In this document: one piece after another, positions 48,594 to 59,233 of the stretch
How positions within the stretch are numbered: position 1 is the stretch's first letter
Layout: the number at the start of each line of letters is the position of its first letter
NCBI GenBank assembly: GCA_018067045.1
Contig: JAGPVL010000017.1
Location: 1-64,000 of the forward strand
Direction: 5' to 3'
Length of the DNA stretch: 64,000 nucleotides
Origin: Gammaproteobacteria bacterium
GTDB lineage: Bacteria; Pseudomonadota; Gammaproteobacteria; Pseudomonadales; Alcanivoracaceae
Program-made: the position numbers and the translations under genes
Notes under the pieces: model-generated
What the model saw: only the letters and a program-made list of their open reading frames with translations
Database searches by the model: none
Told to the model about the DNA's origin: nothing

Positions 48594-49607
48594 TTACTCT
48601 TGCGGGTTAACACATTCAGCGCGCGAACCGTCTTTCTTGCAGCGAATTTTACGTAGCAGGGTCATCATTTCAGGATCGTATATGCCTTCGTCACGTAGCG
48701 CGATGCGCGATTCGCGGAGCATTTCGTCGTAACCGGCGGTATCAGCGGCAGGTAGGTTGATCCACCATTTGGTGTCGATTTCATTATTCGCGTTTTCAAT
48801 GACGCGCATGGCACGATCAAACTGGCCAAACATGAATTTGCGCGATTGGTCGCCATAGCCCGCAGGGAAGCGGTCCTGACGCACTAAGACCTGCAGTGTT
48901 AGCTGGCCAAGTACATAGTTGATAATGCCGCCGTCTGGCTGCATACCCTTGTACAGCTCGAGCGCGGAGTATGCGAGAGCCGGTGCGAAGCAGATATCGA
49001 CACTGCCGTTGTTAAAGCGGCCGGCAAAGTTAGTGATGTCTGACATTACTGGAGACATGCCGACTTTAGCGGCCATCTTGCCCTGTGCAGGGTCATATTC
49101 CATAACCGAGATGGACTTACCTGACAGCTCGCCAACGGTATCAATGGTGCGATCTTTGACGAACAAGTAGGCGGCACCCATCGGTGCAATGCCGACGACT
49201 TCATACTGACCGCTGACCAATTTGCTGTTAATGCTAGGGTGGCCAGAAGAGAGAACGGCAACAGCTTGCTGCACGTGCTCGTAAGAGGGCAGCGAGCCGA
49301 CAGAATCGAGGCTGCCGGTGTATTTGTTGAACTGACGGCCACGGATGCCGGTGATGACGGCGGCGTCACACTGGCCGGCCTTAAGGTCTTCTGCGGCGAT
49401 TTTCTCGTCGGTGTAAACTTTAAGGTCTAAGTCTACGCCCCATTCGATGGCAGCGGTTTTGTAGTCGGTCATCATGTTGTAGACGTCGCCGGAGGTGCCG
49501 ATGATGTCGAACACGCACATAGTGCGCTTTTCTGCCGCAAAGCCGCTGGTGGCGGCCATGCTTAGGGTCAGGGCGGACGCTAGTCCAATTGATTTTAAGT
49601 GGCGCAT
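48594..49607 (-). CDS. Periplasmic solute-binding protein, TRAP-linked family, paralog 2
   Basis: A 337-residue exported protein with signal peptide (ASALTLSMAATSGFA). The chain begins KRTMCVFDIIGTSGDV, then AGQCDAAVITGIRGRQFN, GAAYLFVKDRTIDT, SVMEYDPAQGKMAA, NGSVDICFAPALAY, ending CKKDGSRAEC. It is the paralog directly upstream of the permease and thus the best candidate for its partner. It has less similarity to paralogs 3 and 4 than they have to each other. Confidence 0.83.
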   Translation of the reverse strand: MRHLKSIGLASALTLSMAATSGFAAEKRTMCVFDIIGTSGDVYNMMTDYKTAAIEWGVDLDLKVYTDEKIAAEDLKAGQCDAAVITGIRGRQFNKYTGSLDSVGSLPSYEHVQQAVAVLSSGHPSINSKLVSGQYEVVGIAPMGAAYLFVKDRTIDTVGELSGKSISVMEYDPAQGKMAAKVGMSPVMSDITNFAGRFNNGSVDICFAPALAYSALELYKGMQPDGGIINYVLGQLTLQVLVRQDRFPAGYGDQSRKFMFGQFDRAMRVIENANNEIDTKWWINLPAADTAGYDEMLRESRIALRDEGIYDPEMMTLLRKIRCKKDGSRAECVNPQE

Positions 49608-49665
49608 AAGATTAAAACTCTCTAATAAGACTCAAAGAAAGCTGGGGCAGAAGCCCCAGCGTCCA

Positions 49666-50688
49666 TTACAACAAATCATCGATATTAACTTTCGGAGCGT
49701 TTTTCGCATCATCCCAGAATGTGCCTAAGCCGCTGAGCGGGGTGCGCTTGCCGGTTGCCTCGGTCCACATCTTGTCGGAGATATTCTGAATCATGGTGCC
49801 AGCGATGATGTCGATCATGCGATATTCAGCGTTGATGTTGTCGCCGTTCGCTGCGTAGCCGCGAATGGCCTTGCGTAGACGCTCGTTGTCACCCTTGCTG
49901 TATGCCGCCAATGCGTACATGGCGCTACCAAGGCGAACACCGGCCTTGTAGCCTTTGTCGGCAGAGGCCTCAAGTTCTTCCCATGGCTTAGCATTTTTAG
50001 GGGCTAACATTGGCAGGAGGCTCCAGATAGAAGCACGGACACCACGCGGAGCGCCCCACCATTCGTCATTGTTCAGACATGCTGCGCCACGCTCAACTTT
50101 GGCGGCGATGTCGCGTGGTACGCCAACGGTGCCGTCTGAGACGCCATCATTTACGAGGGCTTGTGCGCCGGACAGGTTGCCAATGAGCCATACCAACTGG
50201 TCGAAATCAGACTTCAACTTAGGGCACTCTTCGCCTTTAGGCTTATAAGCGGCGATCATGCGGCGGTAGGCTTCGTGCTGGCGCGCGGCAGAAATGGCTG
50301 CGTAACGCTTTTGGCTGATACGAGCGTCTTGTGCTTCGCTGACGTTGCCTTGTTTAACGGCACGCATATAACGCAGTTCTTCTTCGGTTGCCAAAGCGTC
50401 AGTACAGCCCGCAGCCGTGGCATACATCAGTACGCCGAGCTTGTCAGGATGTGCGCCGACACGTTGAAACGAGAGCAGTAGTGGCGTTTGAGCTTCGCCG
50501 GCGGCGCAGGCAATGCGACTATCATTGTCGCTCATCATGTAAGGCACCATTTCGGCGCGGCCAAAGCCAACCAAAACATCACCTGTTGTCTTATAGATCA
50601 TGCCGCAACCGTGAAGCAGGGTTGCCGCTAGTCCGACCGTAAATATTTTCAGCGCAGTATTTGACCGTAAGCAAGCCAAGGAAACCAT
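49666..50688 (-). CDS. Lipoprotein, probable TRAP transporter T-component-like
   Basis: A 340-residue lipoprotein: signal ALKIFTVGLAATLLHGC with lipobox Leu-His-Gly-Cys. The rest is helical with repeated Ala/Tyr/Leu pairs like TPR-type helices (for example GVRLGSAMYALAAYSKGDNERL), as in TatT lipoproteins associated with some TRAP systems. It starts the operon lipoprotein-binding protein-permease-small protein. Function is inferred from fold and position; no direct family hit could be run. Confidence 0.65.
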   Translation of the reverse strand: MVSLACLRSNTALKIFTVGLAATLLHGCGMIYKTTGDVLVGFGRAEMVPYMMSDNDSRIACAAGEAQTPLLLSFQRVGAHPDKLGVLMYATAAGCTDALATEEELRYMRAVKQGNVSEAQDARISQKRYAAISAARQHEAYRRMIAAYKPKGEECPKLKSDFDQLVWLIGNLSGAQALVNDGVSDGTVGVPRDIAAKVERGAACLNNDEWWGAPRGVRASIWSLLPMLAPKNAKPWEELEASADKGYKAGVRLGSAMYALAAYSKGDNERLRKAIRGYAANGDNINAEYRMIDIIAGTMIQNISDKMWTEATGKRTPLSGLGTFWDDAKNAPKVNIDDLL

Positions 50689-50864
50689 CTAATTGCTCCC
50701 GCATTTATTATTGTGAAACGACGAGAAACACTACCCGTAGGGCGCTTTGCAAACAAGGTAGGTGTTACAAATTTGCCACGAGTTATTTCGTGAGACCGAA
50801 TTACCTATCAATTAGCACTGATTTTGCAGAAAATGTGCGCGAACCTAGCGCTAGTGAGCTTGTT

Positions 50865-52244
50865 ATGGGAAGAAATTCTGAGTCTTTTGATACCCGTTCT
50901 TGGTTGGAAAATAGTCGATCCGGCTGGAGATTAGCGCTGACCAGTGCCTTGGGTGGCATGAGAGTGTTACAGACCGTATCGGTTTTGGCGAAATCTGGCG
51001 CCAGTTGGTGGCTGGGTGATCGGCCGCCACTGCCTAAACTGCTGCGCCAAACCTGTGAAGAGTTGGGTACTACTTATATAAAGCTCGGTCAGTTTGTCGC
51101 CAGCTCGCCATCGATATTTCCAGAAGAATATGTTGAAGAGTTTCAAAAGTGCCTGGATAGCACTCCGTCACTGCCGTTCAATTTTATTCGCGCGACGGTG
51201 GAAGAGGAACTTGGTAAGCCGTTGGCAGAAGTCTATAGCTGGGTAGATCCAAAACCTCTTGCGTCGGCGTCTATAGCCCAAGTGCATGCGGCGCGATTGC
51301 TTACCGGTGAAGATGTTGTCATCAAAGTGCAAAAGCCAGGCGTGCGCAATGTCTTGCTAACAGACTTTAACTTTATTTATTTGGCTGCTCGTATTGTTGA
51401 AAAAATCACCCCAGGCTTTTCCCGTGCTGCGGTTTCAGGTGTGATTGACGAGTTGCAGGGCTCGATGCTTGAAGAGTGTGACTTTTTGAAAGAGGCGGAT
51501 AATCTGCGTCGTTTTAATGAGTTTCTAGCGGCGACAGGAAATACTAAGGCTGTTGCGCCAATTCCTTATTTGCAGTACAGCACTGCTCGTGTTTTGACAA
51601 TGGAGCGCTTTTTTGGTGTGCCGCTGACGGATATTGAAGTGCTGAGAGAGTACACGGCGGACCCAGCGGAAACATTAATCGGCGCGTTAAACACGTGGTT
51701 TTCAAGTTTGATGTTGTGTGATTTTTTTCATGCGGACGTGCACGCCGGAAATTTGATGTTGCTTAAGGACGGCCGTGTTGGTTTTATTGATTTCGGTATT
51801 GTTGGAACAATACGTAAAACGACATGGGAATCGATGGCACAGCTGTTTGATGGCATTGGTCGGGCTGATAATCGCGCAATTGCGGAGTCGATGGTTGGTA
51901 TTGGCATGACGAGTGAGGCCGTTAATATTGATGCCTTAGCTCGTGATCTTGAGAAAATGCAGGGCAGCCTGGTGAATGTTGATCCGACCAGTTTGTTGCA
52001 GGGTGATCGCAACGACCGCGAAGTGAATCGGTTGTTGATCGATTTGGTTAATATTGGTGAGCAGCACGGTATTCGTTTTCCGCGCGAGTTTGCGTTACTG
52101 CTTAAGCAATTCTTGTATTTTGATCGTTATGTGCAAGTGCTGGCGCCAGAGTTAGATGTCTTCGGTGACTCGCGTCTTGATCTTTGGTCTGGCATGGATG
52201 CAGGCATTGAAGATCTTGGTTTGCCTAAGGGTTTTTTGCACTAG
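50865..52244 (+). CDS. ABC1/UbiB-family atypical kinase
   Basis: ATG at 50865 gives 459 residues; the frame extends upstream but with unconserved, Cys/Arg-rich sequence over the promoter of the divergent TRAP operon. The KxGQ motif is KLGQ at 73-76 (Lys73). [11 protein letters not shown] is the Ala-rich nucleotide loop, followed by VVIKVQKPG, and [11 protein letters not shown] and GFIDFG are the catalytic and metal motifs. No C-terminal membrane helix pair as in UbiB was seen, so it may be a different member. Role in ubiquinone or lipid metabolism inferred. Confidence 0.85.
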   Translation: MGRNSESFDTRSWLENSRSGWRLALTSALGGMRVLQTVSVLAKSGASWWLGDRPPLPKLLRQTCEELGTTYIKLGQFVASSPSIFPEEYVEEFQKCLDSTPSLPFNFIRATVEEELGKPLAEVYSWVDPKPLASASIAQVHAARLLTGEDVVIKVQKPGVRNVLLTDFNFIYLAARIVEKITPGFSRAAVSGVIDELQGSMLEECDFLKEADNLRRFNEFLAATGNTKAVAPIPYLQYSTARVLTMERFFGVPLTDIEVLREYTADPAETLIGALNTWFSSLMLCDFFHADVHAGNLMLLKDGRVGFIDFGIVGTIRKTTWESMAQLFDGIGRADNRAIAESMVGIGMTSEAVNIDALARDLEKMQGSLVNVDPTSLLQGDRNDREVNRLLIDLVNIGEQHGIRFPREFALLLKQFLYFDRYVQVLAPELDVFGDSRLDLWSGMDAGIEDLGLPKGFLH

Positions 52245-52303
52245 TCTTAGGGCATTGCCCGCAAGCATGCCCCGCAACGTAAACCATGAGAGGTTAGCTT
52301 GTT

Positions 52304-52333
52304 TTTTTGTGGGAGCTTGCTTGCAATCGATTA
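52304..52333. repeat. REP-like element
   Basis: GTGGGAGCTTGCTTGCAATCGA, one mismatch in the TTGCAAGCGA arm, between convergent genes. Same family as at 18768 and 24977. Confidence 0.7.
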
Positions 52334-52406
52334 TGAACCTTTCAGTAAAAGTAAAACCTGTGCTAGCAGAATTAACTTCTAATAAGAGTGAGGTAGTTTT
52401 TCTTCG

Positions 52407-53615
52407 TTATTCTTTGGGGTTTGAGCATTCTGCCCGAGCCTGATCCAGCTTACAGCGAATCTTCCGCTGTAATGTCAGCATCTCGCCGTCATAGTAGCCT
52501 TCGTCACGCAGTTGTATTCGCGCTTCCATCATCATCTGTTCGTACTCGGATTTATCTTCTTCAGGTATTTCGATCCACCATTTGGCCGGTACTTTGGCGG
52601 CTTCTGCGTTAATGCGCGTCATGATCTGGTCGTAACCTTCGTAAAAGGCTTCGCGTACAAGCTGAGCGATTTCATTCGGGAATTTATCGCTGCGCCCAAT
52701 CAGCTGCATGGAAATTTGCGCAAGCGGATAATTAATGACGCCGCCATTATTTCCCATACCTTTATAGAGCTCTAAAGGCTCGTAAGCGATCAGTGGTGCA
52801 GCTAAGACATCGACGACGCCATTGTTGAATTTATTCGGTGCTGAGACGATGTCGGAAGAAATGGGTGTGGCGCCAACTTGCGCGACCATGCGTGCCTGAG
52901 TCGGATCGTAATCCAGTACGGCAACCTTTTTGCCGGCTGCTTTGGATAGACTGGTAATGCTGCGGTCGTTGACAAAAATATAGGCGCCGCCGGCAGGTGC
53001 AATACCCATTACAACATAATTGTTGTCTGCCATTTTGTCGGCACTTTTAGGGCTGGCTAGAACTTGAAGCAGGATGCGCATATGTGCGGCGGATGGTAGT
53101 GCGCCGACAGCATCGACAGTGCCAGTAAAGCGATTAAATAGGCGCGCGCGCAAACCGCTAATCAGTGCTGCATCGCAGACGCCAGCCTTTAGGTCGTCAA
53201 CAACAATGCTTTCACTGGTGTAGGGGATCATGGTGACGTCAACGCCGTATTTTAGCATGCGTACTTTCTGGTCTTGCGCGGCGGTGAAAACCGGGCCAGA
53301 GCGACCAACGATATCCCAGATACAGACAGTACGCTTAATCGCTTCACCGGATGGGTAACCGGCAATGCGACGGATAGCGGCCACGCGTTCATCAATGCTC
53401 AGCGATTGGTCGTATGCAGTGGCGCGAAGATCCTTCGCCATCTGTGCGGTGATGTTGAGGCCAGGCGCGACCTTGGCGAGTTCCGCCCGTTGCGCAGCAC
53501 TCATTTCGACGCTTTCCGCGCTTGCGGTGCCGGTCGTTACTAGCGCCGCAACGGTGACGACGCAAGTTAGTGCCGTTACGCTAACGGCGGATGTTAATGT
53601 TTTTAGCATGTGCAT
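52407..53615 (-). CDS. Periplasmic solute-binding protein with N-terminal extension, paralog 3
   Basis: A 402-residue exported protein, signal peptide ending near ASA. About 70 helical residues (AQRAELAKVAPGLNITAQ, SIDERVAAIRRIAG) precede the common core, which starts KRTVCIWDIVGRSGPVF and continues with AGVCDAALISGLRARLFN, GAYIFVNDRSITS, AVLDYDPTQARMVAQ and NGVVDVLAAPLIAY, ending CKLDQARAEC. Tandem with paralog 4, spacing 17 bases. The extension is shared only with paralog 4. Confidence 0.8.
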   Translation of the reverse strand: MHMLKTLTSAVSVTALTCVVTVAALVTTGTASAESVEMSAAQRAELAKVAPGLNITAQMAKDLRATAYDQSLSIDERVAAIRRIAGYPSGEAIKRTVCIWDIVGRSGPVFTAAQDQKVRMLKYGVDVTMIPYTSESIVVDDLKAGVCDAALISGLRARLFNRFTGTVDAVGALPSAAHMRILLQVLASPKSADKMADNNYVVMGIAPAGGAYIFVNDRSITSLSKAAGKKVAVLDYDPTQARMVAQVGATPISSDIVSAPNKFNNGVVDVLAAPLIAYEPLELYKGMGNNGGVINYPLAQISMQLIGRSDKFPNEIAQLVREAFYEGYDQIMTRINAEAAKVPAKWWIEIPEEDKSEYEQMMMEARIQLRDEGYYDGEMLTLQRKIRCKLDQARAECSNPKE

Positions 53616-53632
53616 TGATTGAACTCTCTTTG

Positions 53633-54838
53633 TTATTTTTTGGCTTCTTTTTCAGAAGGCTCGTTGCGCTCGCGACCATTGACGCACTCAGGTCGAGAGG
53701 CATCGACTTTGCATCGAACGCGATTCTGTAGGCTGAGCATGTCCGCGTCATAATAGTTTTGGTCTCGTAATGCAATACGGGCGCTTTCCATCATGACTTC
53801 GTATTCGCGTTGTTCTTTTTTCGAAATGGGAATCCACCAATGGTTCGGTACGCGTTTCGCTTCTTGCTCAAGACGTTTGACGACCATGTCGTAGTTCTCA
53901 AAAACCGCTTCACGAATAAGCTGTGCTACTTCATTAGGAAACTTATCTTTTCTGCCGAGTAGCTGCATGGTTAATTGGGTTAATGGATATTCGACGATAC
54001 CGCCATTGTCGCCCATGCCTTTATAGAGTTCGAGTGGCTCATACGCGATTAGCGGAGCGGCGAGGATATCAACAACGCCGTTATTGAATTTATTTGGTGC
54101 GGAGACGATGTCGGTGGAAATCGGTGTCGCGCCGATGGATGCGACCATGTTGGCTTGTGTGGGGTCGTAATCAAGTACTGCGACTTTTTTTCCGGCGGCG
54201 TTCGCTAACGTACTAATACTGCGATCGTTGACGAAAATATGAGCGGCGCCAGCGGGGAATATGCCCATGACGACGTAATCGCCGCTGACCATTTTGCCTG
54301 CTTGGCGAGGGTGGGACAGCACCTGCAGTAATAAGCGCATGTGATCTTGTGATGGGACCGCGCCAATCGCGTCAACCGTGCCGGTATAAAGATTAAATAA
54401 GCGTGCTCTTAGCCCGCTCATGAGTGCGGCGTCGCAGCGACCAGATTTGAACTCGTCGACCATGATGGATTCGTTGGTGTATGGCACCATTTCCAAGTTA
54501 ACACCGTACTCTAGCGCAAGTGCTCGTTGCTCCATTGCGGCGGTAAATACTGGGCCGTTTCGACCGACAATATCCCAGATGCAAATGCGGCGATGAAGGC
54601 GTTCGCCGGCAGGCATCTGGTCAAGACCGATCATTTGACTCATGGCCTTAACACGTGCCCGAACTGGCTGGTCGTGAGAGTAAAACACGTCGCGCAGCGT
54701 ATTAATTTGACTGTCTGTTAGCGTGGTGTTGGGAAAGGCAGATTGTAGTTGTTTCTGCTGTGCACTGGTTAAAGGGAACTCATTAGCGAAGACGGCAGCC
54801 GATGCGCAGAGTAGTAGCGCCATGATGATTCGTTTCAT
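53633..54838 (-). CDS. Periplasmic solute-binding protein with N-terminal extension, paralog 4
   Basis: A 401-residue exported protein; signal ALLLCASAAVFA. The extension has QQKQLQSAFPNTTLTDSQ, then the core begins RRICIWDIVGRNGPVF with SGRCDAALMSGLRARLFN, GAAHIFVNDRSIST, AVLDYDPTQANMVAS and NGVVDILAAPLIAY, ending CKVDASRPEC. It is co-transcribed with paralog 3, having the highest similarity to it, so a recent duplication is likely. Confidence 0.8.
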   Translation of the reverse strand: MKRIIMALLLCASAAVFANEFPLTSAQQKQLQSAFPNTTLTDSQINTLRDVFYSHDQPVRARVKAMSQMIGLDQMPAGERLHRRICIWDIVGRNGPVFTAAMEQRALALEYGVNLEMVPYTNESIMVDEFKSGRCDAALMSGLRARLFNLYTGTVDAIGAVPSQDHMRLLLQVLSHPRQAGKMVSGDYVVMGIFPAGAAHIFVNDRSISTLANAAGKKVAVLDYDPTQANMVASIGATPISTDIVSAPNKFNNGVVDILAAPLIAYEPLELYKGMGDNGGIVEYPLTQLTMQLLGRKDKFPNEVAQLIREAVFENYDMVVKRLEQEAKRVPNHWWIPISKKEQREYEVMMESARIALRDQNYYDADMLSLQNRVRCKVDASRPECVNGRERNEPSEKEAKK

Positions 54839-55219
54839 GATGTTCTCCGTGTAGGATTTTTTTTGTTATGCAACTTATGTTGAGTATTACGGCGATATGA
54901 TCGGCAGTATGCACCGACTGGAAAAGGGGCTATTGGCTTTGCCGCGTTTTGGCTGTGGCTATCCTGTCAGTCGCCTTACCGGCAAAACAGCAGGCGGCAC
55001 TGCTGGGCTAATGTAAAGGCCGCCCGCTAGCGCCTCACTGCAGTGGTTGTAGTGAAAATGTGGTTTGTATAAGGCTGGGTGTTGTGGGTGGAGGTTGGCT
55101 TGTGGGTACCAGCAGCGTTTATGACTCCGGTTTTGCGCTGAGCGGGGAGTGCTTTGCGCAGCCGGAGTTATTCAGGGGCTTCTTAAAGTGTTGCGGGGCG
55201 CTTTTAGAGTACTTTGAAT
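54839..55219. other. Intergenic gap without recognised gene
   Basis: The 381 bases upstream of the paralog 4 gene and downstream of yciK hold presumably the promoter of the paralog 3-4 pair. No RNA gene, palindrome or REP core was found. Confidence 0.5.
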
Positions 55220-55990
55220 TTATTGGGCATTCACAGCTTGCCCGGTGACGCCCTTGCTGGCTGGGCCGAGTAAAAAGAGGTAGGCCGGTGCAATGTCGGC
55301 GGGCGTTTTTAGCGTGTTGGCATCTTCAGCGGGATAGGCCAGCGCGCGCATATTGGTACGAGTGGCGCCTGGGTTAATGCTGTTGGAGCGTATAGATGAA
55401 ACATTTTCTTGCTCATCTGCCAGTATTTGCATAAGGCCTTCGGTGGCGAACTTACTGGCCGAGTAAGCGCCCCAGAATGCGCGGCCCTTTCGGCCAACGC
55501 TGGATGACGTAAACACAACGGACGCGTCTTCGGATTTTTGCAGTAGCGGCATCATTGCGCGGGTCAAATAAAACGGCGCATTGGCGTTAACTTGCATGAC
55601 GCTTTCCCATGTTTCGTATCCGTACTGCTCTAAGGGAGTGAGCTCTCCAAGCATGGAGGCGTTATGCAGAATGCCGTCGAGTCTGCCGAACTCTCTTTCG
55701 AATAGGGTGGCAAGTTCTTCGTAATCCTGCGGCCGGGCCACCTCCAAATTCACCGGTGCCAGAGCTGGCTCTGGGTAACCGCCTGCTTTGATCTGGTCAT
55801 AAACGGCTTCGAGTTTCTCTTGGGTGCGGCCAAGTAGAATAACGGTGGCGCCGTGGCTGGCCAGTGCGAGGGCGATACCGCGACCAATGCCATCGCCAGC
55901 GCCGGTGACCAGAATGACGCGATCTTTAAAGGCGTCCTCGGGGCAAGCATAAGACAATGCTTGCTGTTGTATTTGTGCGTGATCAATCAT
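55220..55990 (-). CDS. yciK: YciK-family short-chain dehydrogenase
   Basis: A 256-residue Rossmann-fold oxidoreductase. TGAGDGIGRGIA binds the cofactor, HNASMLGEL is the NNAG-type segment and YSASKFA the catalytic Tyr/Lys pair. The substrate is unknown. It is the final gene of mtaD-ubiG-mupP-yciK, the same order as in pseudomonads. Confidence 0.9.
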   Translation of the reverse strand: MIDHAQIQQQALSYACPEDAFKDRVILVTGAGDGIGRGIALALASHGATVILLGRTQEKLEAVYDQIKAGGYPEPALAPVNLEVARPQDYEELATLFEREFGRLDGILHNASMLGELTPLEQYGYETWESVMQVNANAPFYLTRAMMPLLQKSEDASVVFTSSSVGRKGRAFWGAYSASKFATEGLMQILADEQENVSSIRSNSINPGATRTNMRALAYPAEDANTLKTPADIAPAYLFLLGPASKGVTGQAVNAQ

Positions 55991-56070
55991 GAAAATTCCT
56001 GCGAGTGCGGTGTCTTTATAGCAGCGTTATCGTGCGGCTATACGGTAACGTTTTTGCCGCATAGATTAGT

Positions 56071-56736
56071 CTATAGGCGTTTGCTTAACTCAAACAGTGC
56101 GGGCAGCTCGCTCGCGTGCTCAATATAGTGATCTGCATGCCAGTCTTGAGGGTTTTCGGTCGCATCAATGTAACCAAATAACGCTGCAATGGTGGTCATG
56201 CGGGCGTTGCGTCCTGCGGCAATATCGCGGATATGGTCGCCAACGTAAATGCACTTTTCTGGCTTACTGTGAGTTTGTTTTGCCGCTATTAATAGGCCTT
56301 CAGGGTCAGGCTTGCGCACGCTCACATCATCGGGGCAAATAATAGGGCCAATGCGGTCGATAAGATTAAGGCCTTGCAGTACGGGCAAGGTAAATCGAGT
56401 TGGTTTGTTGGTGACAATCCCCCAGGGAATGTTGTGTTGGTCGAGTTGGTTCAAGACCTCTGCCATGCCATCAAAGAGTACGGTATCAACGGCGAGGTGT
56501 TGCTCATAACGATCAAGAAAACGATTGAGCCAATGATCGAATTCGGTGTCGCCGGGCTTCAAACCGAAGCCTAAGCCGATCATGGCTTTGCCGCCATTAG
56601 ACACTTGCTCGCGCACGGCAGAAAAGGTAACCGGTGGGCGCCCGGCTTCGTGAAGCGTCGCGTTAATAACGGTGTAAAAATCTGGCGCCGTGTCGATCAG
56701 GGTGCCGTCGAGATCAAAAAAAACTGCATCAGGCAT
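56071..56736 (-). CDS. mupP: HAD phosphatase, probable N-acetylmuramate 6-phosphate phosphatase MupP
   Basis: A 221-residue HAD hydrolase with the nucleophile motif [15 protein letters not shown] at the start, then [10 protein letters not shown] and [14 protein letters not shown]. By sequence it could be labelled phosphoglycolate phosphatase, but its place between ubiG and yciK matches Pseudomonas mupP, which dephosphorylates MurNAc-6-phosphate in cell wall recycling. Start overlaps the ubiG stop by eight bases. The MupP assignment rests on context. Confidence 0.78.
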   Translation of the reverse strand: MPDAVFFDLDGTLIDTAPDFYTVINATLHEAGRPPVTFSAVREQVSNGGKAMIGLGFGLKPGDTEFDHWLNRFLDRYEQHLAVDTVLFDGMAEVLNQLDQHNIPWGIVTNKPTRFTLPVLQGLNLIDRIGPIICPDDVSVRKPDPEGLLIAAKQTHSKPEKCIYVGDHIRDIAAGRNARMTTIAALFGYIDATENPQDWHADHYIEHASELPALFELSKRL

Positions 56737-57463
56737 TTTTCACCGCGTGCATTAGATAATTTACATCGACATCGCGACCGAGGCGGTATACCTCGGTCAG
56801 CGGGTTATAGGTCATGCCGGTCGTGTCGCGCACTTGCAGGCCCGCATCGCGACACCAGGCGGCGAGTTCAGACGGGCGGATAAATTTTTTGTATTCGTGA
56901 GTGCCGCGCGGCAATAACCGTAGTACGTATTCGGCGCCAACAATCGCAAACATAAAAGCTTTCGGGTTGCGATTAATGGTTGAAAAGAAAACTTGGCCGC
57001 CAGGCTTAACCAGCTGCGCGCAAGCGGCAATGATCGAAGCGGGGTCGGGTACATGTTCAAGCATTTCAAGGCAGGTTACGGTGTCGTACTGGCCGGCACG
57101 CTCCGCCGCAATCTGTTCGGCAGGAATGTTAAGATATTCAACCTCAATGCCTTCTTTTTCCGCATGTAAGCGTGCGACTGCCAGTGGCGCTTCGCCGAGA
57201 TCGATACCGGTCACCGTGGCGCCGCGTCTGGCCATTCCTTCGGATACGAGGCCGCCGCCACAGCCGATATCAATGACGGTTTTGCCCGGTAGGCTGACTC
57301 GTTCATCAATATAGTTCAGCCGCAGCGGGTTGATTTCATGTAATGGCCGGAATTCTGAATTGGTGTCCCACCAGCGCTCAGCCAGTGCCTCAAATTTTGC
57401 GATTTCTTGCGGGTCGACATTGGTTGCTGGTGGCGCTTTGGCTCGTGTGTCGGGGGCGCTCAT
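56729..57463 (-). CDS. ubiG: Ubiquinone biosynthesis O-methyltransferase UbiG
   Basis: A 244-residue SAM-dependent enzyme doing both O-methylations of ubiquinone synthesis. [25 protein letters not shown] is the UbiG start; SAM binding is [14 protein letters not shown]. Overlaps mtaD by four bases and mupP by eight. Confidence 0.96.
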   Translation of the reverse strand: MSAPDTRAKAPPATNVDPQEIAKFEALAERWWDTNSEFRPLHEINPLRLNYIDERVSLPGKTVIDIGCGGGLVSEGMARRGATVTGIDLGEAPLAVARLHAEKEGIEVEYLNIPAEQIAAERAGQYDTVTCLEMLEHVPDPASIIAACAQLVKPGGQVFFSTINRNPKAFMFAIVGAEYVLRLLPRGTHEYKKFIRPSELAAWCRDAGLQVRDTTGMTYNPLTEVYRLGRDVDVNYLMHAVKNA

Positions 57464-58938
57464 GAGGCAGCTCCGTTTTTATCGGTTGAGGCGTCTGCCT
57501 TGGCGTTTTGTGATTGCATAATTTTCTCGCCCCAGCTGTGTGCATCGCGCAATACGCGTGCTTCGTTAAGAGTTTGCAGTTTGCGATCGGCGAGTAGGCA
57601 TTTGCCGGCCACCCAGCTGTGGGTGATTTGGTCTCGTGTGCTAGCGTACACAATCTGCGCGATTGGATTGAAGAGCGGCTGTGTTTCGATGGCGCCGAGA
57701 TCAATGGCAATAAAGTCTGCTTGCTTGCCTCGCGTCAGTGAGCCGATCTGTTGATCGAGACCCAAGGCGCGAGCGCCTCCTAGCGTGGCCATTTCTAGCG
57801 CCGCAGCGGCGGGCAACGCTGATGCGTCTGCGGCGACCCCTTTGGCGAGCAATGCGGCGGTGCGGAGTTCGCCAATCATATCGAGATCGTTGTTAGACGC
57901 GGCGCCGTCGGTGCCCAGTGCTAGGTTTATCCCAGCTTTGCGCAAGGATTCAACAGGGCAGAATCCGCTGGCCAATTTTAAGTTGGATTCAGGGCAGTGC
58001 ACTACCGACACGCCGGTATCGGCAATTAGCTGTATCTCTTCTTTATTAAGCTGCGTCATGTGCACGGCCAATAGTCTTGGTGTTAATAATCCAAGCTGCT
58101 GTAGGCGCGCGAGAGGGCGAAGGCCAGAGGCTTGTTCGGCACTGCTGACTTCAAACTCGGTCTCATGAATGTGCATCATGATTGGCGCATCAAGCTCCTC
58201 TGCCCACGTGCGGATGCGCTCCAGCGGTTCATCCGACACGGTGTAAGGCGCATGTGGGCCAAAGCCGATCCGTATCAAGGGTTCGTGGCGCCAGTTGTCA
58301 TGGGCCGCGAGGGCGATCTTGAGGTAATCGTCTGGGCCCTGACCCATAGGGGTGGGGAAATCGAGAATTGGACAGAAGATTGATGCGCGTAATCCCGCCT
58401 CTACCGCCGCGCGGGCGATGGCATCGGGGAAAAAATACATATCGGCAAAGCAGGTAGTGCCACTTCTAATCATTTCGGCGGCTGCAAAGCGGGTGCCGTC
58501 ATGTACAAATTGATCGCTGATCCACTTTCCCTCTGCCGGCCAGATATGGTCTTCCAGCCATGTCATTAAAGGAAGGTCGTCGGCGATGCCGCGAAACAGG
58601 TTCATGGCACTATGCGTATGGGCGTTGACGAGTCCCGGCATTAACGCGTGGCGCTCCAGTGTCAGGACTTCATCGGCCTGCCAGCGCTGAGTCGCGTCCG
58701 CGGATGGCAGCAGGTCAATAATTAACCCGTCACGAACAATGAGGGCGTAATGGCTGAGTATTTTTTCGCCAGTTGTTGTGCGTTCTGCGTTGGCCTGTGT
58801 GCTTGTGTCGCCCGCGCCGAGAGTTGAGGGGGTAATAGGGTTGGTGGTGGAAGCGGTGGCGTTACTCGCCGCGCCATCCACTGTAATAATCCAACGTGCG
58901 TGGACGATTAAATCGGCCCGACCAGGGGCATTGCTCAT
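57460..58938 (-). CDS. mtaD: TRZ/ATZ-family amidohydrolase, probable methylthioadenosine/SAH deaminase
   Basis: ATG at 58938 gives 492 residues. This zinc enzyme deaminates adenosine derivatives. [13 protein letters not shown] supplies the first two metal His, with HIHE, and [12 protein letters not shown] and [13 protein letters not shown] later. Residues about 23-58 are a low-complexity Thr/Ala/Ser-rich insertion in the N-terminal beta domain, which is unusual. First gene of the operon and divergent from gyrA. Confidence 0.88.
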   Translation of the reverse strand: MSNAPGRADLIVHARWIITVDGAASNATASTTNPITPSTLGAGDTSTQANAERTTTGEKILSHYALIVRDGLIIDLLPSADATQRWQADEVLTLERHALMPGLVNAHTHSAMNLFRGIADDLPLMTWLEDHIWPAEGKWISDQFVHDGTRFAAAEMIRSGTTCFADMYFFPDAIARAAVEAGLRASIFCPILDFPTPMGQGPDDYLKIALAAHDNWRHEPLIRIGFGPHAPYTVSDEPLERIRTWAEELDAPIMMHIHETEFEVSSAEQASGLRPLARLQQLGLLTPRLLAVHMTQLNKEEIQLIADTGVSVVHCPESNLKLASGFCPVESLRKAGINLALGTDGAASNNDLDMIGELRTAALLAKGVAADASALPAAAALEMATLGGARALGLDQQIGSLTRGKQADFIAIDLGAIETQPLFNPIAQIVYASTRDQITHSWVAGKCLLADRKLQTLNEARVLRDAHSWGEKIMQSQNAKADASTDKNGAAS

Positions 58939-59233
58939 AAATTGCTCCGACGGAGTACGCAAAGCGCGCAGTATACCGTTTGCCGCAGGGTTTTGCGTGC
59001 CGCTTTTCGCGCGGCACCTGTACAACTTTTGTGCGATGTGGGGCGCCATGCAGAGGGAGCGTTTTAGCGTTGCTGGGGGTGGCGCCTGTAGTGACGAAAG
59101 TAGCCCTTAAAGTAGTCGGGAATGTTTGCCCATTGAGTAGCCACGAACGCCCATTTCATGTGCTATCATGCTCGGCTTTCGCGGTGCTGGTCCGTTGGCC
59201 AGCAGACAGGATTTAAGGGGACAGAATAAGCAC

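Noticed and set aside
50661-50864. N-terminal extension of the ABC1-like kinase
   Set aside because: It is Cys/Arg-rich, unconserved and covers the divergent TRAP promoter; ATG 50865 fits the domain start.
37735-54838. Reading the four binding proteins as AdeT-type efflux components
   Set aside because: They have signal peptides and binding-protein layout and are linked to a TRAP permease; no RND pump gene is present.
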